DNA of 64,000 nt, taken from an uncultured Erythrobacter sp. (GTDB taxonomy: Bacteria; Pseudomonadota; Alphaproteobacteria; Sphingomonadales; Sphingomonadaceae). Shown one piece after another: positions 61,277 through 64,000 of the stretch. The position numbers and the translations under genes are program-made. The stretch is taken from positions 53,501-117,500 of the forward strand of contig CANMSD010000003.1 in NCBI GenBank assembly GCA_947500645.1, written 5' to 3'. The stretch's first letter is position 1, and every line of letters begins with the position of its first letter. The notes below the pieces were generated by a model, which was not told the origin of the DNA, did no database searches, and worked only from the letters and a program-made list of their open reading frames with translations.

Positions 61277-63109
61277 CTACTGCGCAGGTTCGGTCTGCTG
61301 GGTAGCGCCTTCGTTCGCTTGGCGCGACCACATCTCGGCATAGAGACCGCGCTTGGCGAGCAAGGCATTATGTGTGCCTTGTTCCGCCAGCCTGCCGCTT
61401 TCGAGCACGATGATCTGATCGGCATCGGCGATCGTCGAAAGTCGGTGAGCAATGGCGATGGTCGTGCGGCCGGCAGCAATGCGGCGCAAAGTGCCAAGGA
61501 TTTCCTGCTCGGTTCGCGTGTCCAATGCGCTGGTCGCTTCGTCCAGCAACAGGATCGGCGGGTCTTTCACAAGCGTGCGGGCAATGGCGACGCGCTGTTT
61601 CTCGCCGCCTGACAATTTGAGTCCACGCTCGCCGACCATAGTTTCAAAGCCATCAGGCAGGCTCTCGATCAACGGGGTTAGCGCGGCGTCTTGCGCTGCC
61701 TTGCGGATGATCTCGTCATCGGCATCTATCGAGCCATAGCCAATATTGTAGTGCAGTGTGTCGTTGAACAGCACGCTGTCCTGCGGCACGATGCCAATTG
61801 CCTCGCGCACGCTGTCTTGCTGCATCTGGGCGATATCCTGCCCATCGATCAAGATGCGGCCGGATGTCGGATCGTAAAAGCGGAAAAGCAGCCGCCCGAT
61901 TGTGCTTTTGCCAGCACCCGATGGTCCAACCACGGCAACGGTGCTGCTGGCAGGCACTTCGAAACTGAGCCCATGCAGGATGGTACGCTCTTCTTCGTAA
62001 GCGAAGGTGACATTGTCGAAGACCAATTGCGGCTCGCGAACCACAAGTGCGGGCGCGCCGGGCACATCGGTCACCTCCATCTCCGTATCCATCAGTCGGA
62101 ACATCTCAGCCATATCGACCAGGCCCTGGCGGATAGTGCGATAGACCCAGCCGAGCAGGTCTAGCGGGCGGAACAGCTGCATCAGGAAAGTGTTTACGAG
62201 CACCAGATCGCCGACCGTCAAACGGCCCTGCATCCAGCCCCAAACCGTGTAGGCCATCGCGCCGGCCATCAGCGCATTTGTGATGAGCGACTGCGTCATA
62301 TTGAGGATACCGAGCGAATTCTCGCTCTTGATTGCCGCCTCGGCATAGGCGCGGGCAGATTGGCTGTAGCGCTTCTCCTCGCGCTCTTCCGCGCCGAAAT
62401 ATTTGACCGTTTCGAAGTTCAGGAGCGAGTCCACAGCGCGGTGCAGCGCCTGTCCGTCGAGATCGTTCATTTCGCGGCGCAGCTTCGTGCGCCATTCGGT
62501 GATCCAGCGCGTGATGGCGATATAGGTCACAACGGTAAGGGCCGTGGCTGCGACCAGCTCCCAGCCGAAATTGATGTAGAATATCACGCCCACGGCGATC
62601 AGCTCGATGGCGGTGGGGGCGATGTTGAACAGCAGGAAGTAGAGCATCATGTCGATGCTCTTGGTCCCGCGCTCGATGATCTTGGTCACTTCGCCGGTGC
62701 GGCGCGAGAGGTGGAACCGCAAGCTAAGGCGGTGGAGGCGATGGAACACGTCCTCGGCCAGGCTCAGAGTAGCGGCCTGCCCGACGCGCTCAAATGTGAT
62801 GTTGCGCAGATTGTCGAACATCAAAGATGTGAAACGACCGAGCGCATAGGCGACGACCAGCGCGAGCGCGACAGTAGCCCCATCACCGACCGGTCCTGCC
62901 ATCTCGTCCGCCGCCCCTTTGTACGCAAAGGGCAGGGCCAGCGTGACGCCCTTGGCCGCGAGCACCAGCAACATGGCAAAGACAATCCGCCAGCGCAGGC
63001 CGGGATTATCCTTTGGCCAGAGGTAAGGCAGGAAGCGTTTTAGGGTTTGCCAGCCCTCCGCCTCAGGCGCAGACTTCTTTGGATCGGTTGTGGAAGTGTC
63101 AGGCGGCAT
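61277..63109 (-). CDS. ATM1-type ABC exporter (permease and ATPase fused)
   Basis: A 610-residue half-transporter. Six transmembrane helices lie in about 45-330; RRTGEVTKIIERGTKSIDMML and FRLMDTEMEV match ATM1/HMT1 exporters of the ABCB7 group. The ATPase domain has GPSGAGKST, LSGGEKQRVAIARTL and ILLLDEATSALD. ATM1 relatives export glutathione-linked sulphur or heavy-metal species. The protein forms a homodimer in the inner membrane. A 71-base gap separates it from the next gene, which may be co-transcribed. Confidence 0.92.
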   Translation of the reverse strand: MPPDTSTTDPKKSAPEAEGWQTLKRFLPYLWPKDNPGLRWRIVFAMLLVLAAKGVTLALPFAYKGAADEMAGPVGDGATVALALVVAYALGRFTSLMFDNLRNITFERVGQAATLSLAEDVFHRLHRLSLRFHLSRRTGEVTKIIERGTKSIDMMLYFLLFNIAPTAIELIAVGVIFYINFGWELVAATALTVVTYIAITRWITEWRTKLRREMNDLDGQALHRAVDSLLNFETVKYFGAEEREEKRYSQSARAYAEAAIKSENSLGILNMTQSLITNALMAGAMAYTVWGWMQGRLTVGDLVLVNTFLMQLFRPLDLLGWVYRTIRQGLVDMAEMFRLMDTEMEVTDVPGAPALVVREPQLVFDNVTFAYEEERTILHGLSFEVPASSTVAVVGPSGAGKSTIGRLLFRFYDPTSGRILIDGQDIAQMQQDSVREAIGIVPQDSVLFNDTLHYNIGYGSIDADDEIIRKAAQDAALTPLIESLPDGFETMVGERGLKLSGGEKQRVAIARTLVKDPPILLLDEATSALDTRTEQEILGTLRRIAAGRTTIAIAHRLSTIADADQIIVLESGRLAEQGTHNALLAKRGLYAEMWSRQANEGATQQTEPAQ

Positions 63110-63180
63110 CGTGCCACGTCATGTGGGCGTGGCTGTCGCATGACGCAACCGCACGCATGAAGAACTTCGGTTGGGGCTAC

Positions 63181-64000
63181 TCAGTCAAAGCGTGTGGCGT
63201 GATTGCGGCTATTCATGCGCCGCTGCACCGAGCGTGGCAAATCGAACAGGATACGCTGGCGCGAAAAATCGATTGCTACCCGGTCAAACATGCGGAGATG
63301 ATTCATTCCCAGTGAGAGAACCGGCTCGTCCTGTAACCCCAATGCCTCGAACGCAGGAGTGTCAGCAAAAGTGATCGGTACATTCCGCAGGGTAACGCCT
63401 TCGATTTCCAGCGTGCGGACGAAGGACATCTGGCCGACCATCGAAACGCCGTTCACATCGGTCGTCAGGACTTCCTGAGCTCGCTTGGTGCGGATGCGCT
63501 CGCGCAAAGCGGTGTTGGCGAGGCTTGCCTGCGCGCCCGTATCGATGATTACGGTCGCGTTTACGCCTTCAATCTCGGCGTTGGTGATGAGCAATTGACC
63601 GAGCTTATGTCGCGCGCGGACGACGATTTCGAAACCGCGCTGGCTACCCCTCTTCTTGGTCACGTCTTCTACTGTAATTGTGTCATCGCGAAAATCGATC
63701 AACACCCGAAAGTCCTGCAGACTGTCCAGGCCGATAATGCCGTCAGCGCCAACATGATTGCGATAGAGCACTGGAGCAGCGAGGTTATGGATCGTGCTAC
63801 TTCCAAGCTGCAGGCTGTCGAGTTCGACCACTTCAACAGGACGACGGCTAGCCATTCCAACCAGCATTGCTGTGCCAAGAGACTCAAGTCCGAGTGCGTC
63901 GTTGATCCGGTGCGTCACCGCAGTTGCTTGGCTGCCGGTGTCGATCATGAAATTGTAGGGGCCGAAGCCGTCGATAGTCACGGGCACCGTCATCCGTTCA
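63181..64000 (-). CDS. Retropepsin-like aspartic protease, two DTG sites (N-terminus off the edge)
   Basis: At least 271 residues. The frame is open at the window edge: upstream of ATG 63993 it reads Glu-Arg, so the true start and any signal peptide are beyond 64000. Numbered from that ATG, the first domain has FMIDTGSQA (DTG at 18-20) and the second TVIIDTGAQASLANTAL (DTG at 151-153), each followed by a beta-rich region with a GADGIIGLD or LSLGMNHL block. Bacterial gag/pepsin-like domains are usually single, so a tandem, pepsin-like arrangement is less common. Location is probably periplasmic. Substrate is unknown. Confidence 0.75.
   Translation of the reverse strand, partial: ERMTVPVTIDGFGPYNFMIDTGSQATAVTHRINDALGLESLGTAMLVGMASRRPVEVVELDSLQLGSSTIHNLAAPVLYRNHVGADGIIGLDSLQDFRVLIDFRDDTITVEDVTKKRGSQRGFEIVVRARHKLGQLLITNAEIEGVNATVIIDTGAQASLANTALRERIRTKRAQEVLTTDVNGVSMVGQMSFVRTLEIEGVTLRNVPITFADTPAFEALGLQDEPVLSLGMNHLRMFDRVAIDFSRQRILFDLPRSVQRRMNSRNHATRFD

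Noticed and set aside
1..64000. Prophage, transposase or integrase genes
   Set aside because: None found on either strand; the only mobile-like signals are the short intergenic repeats.

Overview
The window looks like chromosomal DNA of an alphaproteobacterium of the Sphingomonadales, most likely an Erythrobacter/Altererythrobacter-type organism. This rests on a COQ9-family protein, NDUFA12 next to DUF2155 and aat, the ubiquinol-cytochrome c chaperone next to DUF177, EipA, an HWE-type bacteriophytochrome and two TonB receptors. The placement is inferred from gene content and order; no 16S gene is present. I see no prophage, insertion sequence, CRISPR array or replication origin.

Layout. 1-1124: end of a mannose-1-phosphate guanylyltransferase gene and mannose-6-phosphate isomerase. 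1146-4363: red-light photoreceptor operon (heme oxygenase, then bacteriophytochrome kinase with a receiver). 4584-6853: TelA / XpaC-like / PHA-granule-type operon. 7076-10477: DUF389 membrane protein and a fatty-acyl-AMP ligase. 10612-13425: recX, DUF192 lipoprotein, NDUFA12, DUF2155 lipoprotein and convergent aat. 13545-21880: a scattered translation/transcription locus (tRNA-Trp, secE, nusG, rplK, rplA). Other genes are lodged in it: two small paralogous basic proteins, an AGCS symporter, a GH12-like lipoprotein, two PspA paralogues around a zinc-ribbon protein, and an ArsR/SRPBCC pair. rplJ, rplL and rpoB do not follow rplA; a hairpin-rich non-coding stretch does.

22267-34072: accessory genes, with an acetyltransferase and polysaccharide-deacetylase pair, a GMC oxidoreductase, a CinA-type protein, a Baeyer-Villiger-like flavoprotein and two TonB receptors. 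34107-38952: fatty-acid or acyl-CoA degradation (acyl-CoA dehydrogenase, enoyl-CoA hydratase, thiolase and a thiolase-like protein without the usual nucleophile). 39296-46263: tyrosine catabolism (hppD with a coupled VOC protein; aromatic aminotransferase 4 kb on), a GGDEF-EAL protein, tRNA-Ser and eipA. 46497-47513: MarR regulator divergent from an NTF2-like protein with two palindromic operators. 47561-51513: six-gene minus-strand run from SCO to ribD/ribE. 51595-58299: ankyrin protein, COQ9, ssb, DUF4279, DUF177, cytochrome bc1 chaperone, bamE, hslVU and an ACT protein. 58395-64000: M16 peptidase, ATM1-type ABC exporter and a two-domain retropepsin-like protein that runs off the end.

Most unusual signals: (i) a previously unnamed intergenic repeat of about 102 bp present twice in opposite orientation (39056-39157 and 46252-46354), the second copy supplying the stop codon of its neighbour; (ii) two tandem 50-residue basic paralogues after tRNA-Trp, both with GTG starts; (iii) three phased repeats carrying three GANTC methylation sites upstream of eipA; (iv) a strong leader hairpin just before rplK; (v) the hairpin array after rplA; (vi) a MarR regulator with a five-cysteine tail and paired palindromes. 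No single multi-gene system here can be called new with confidence.
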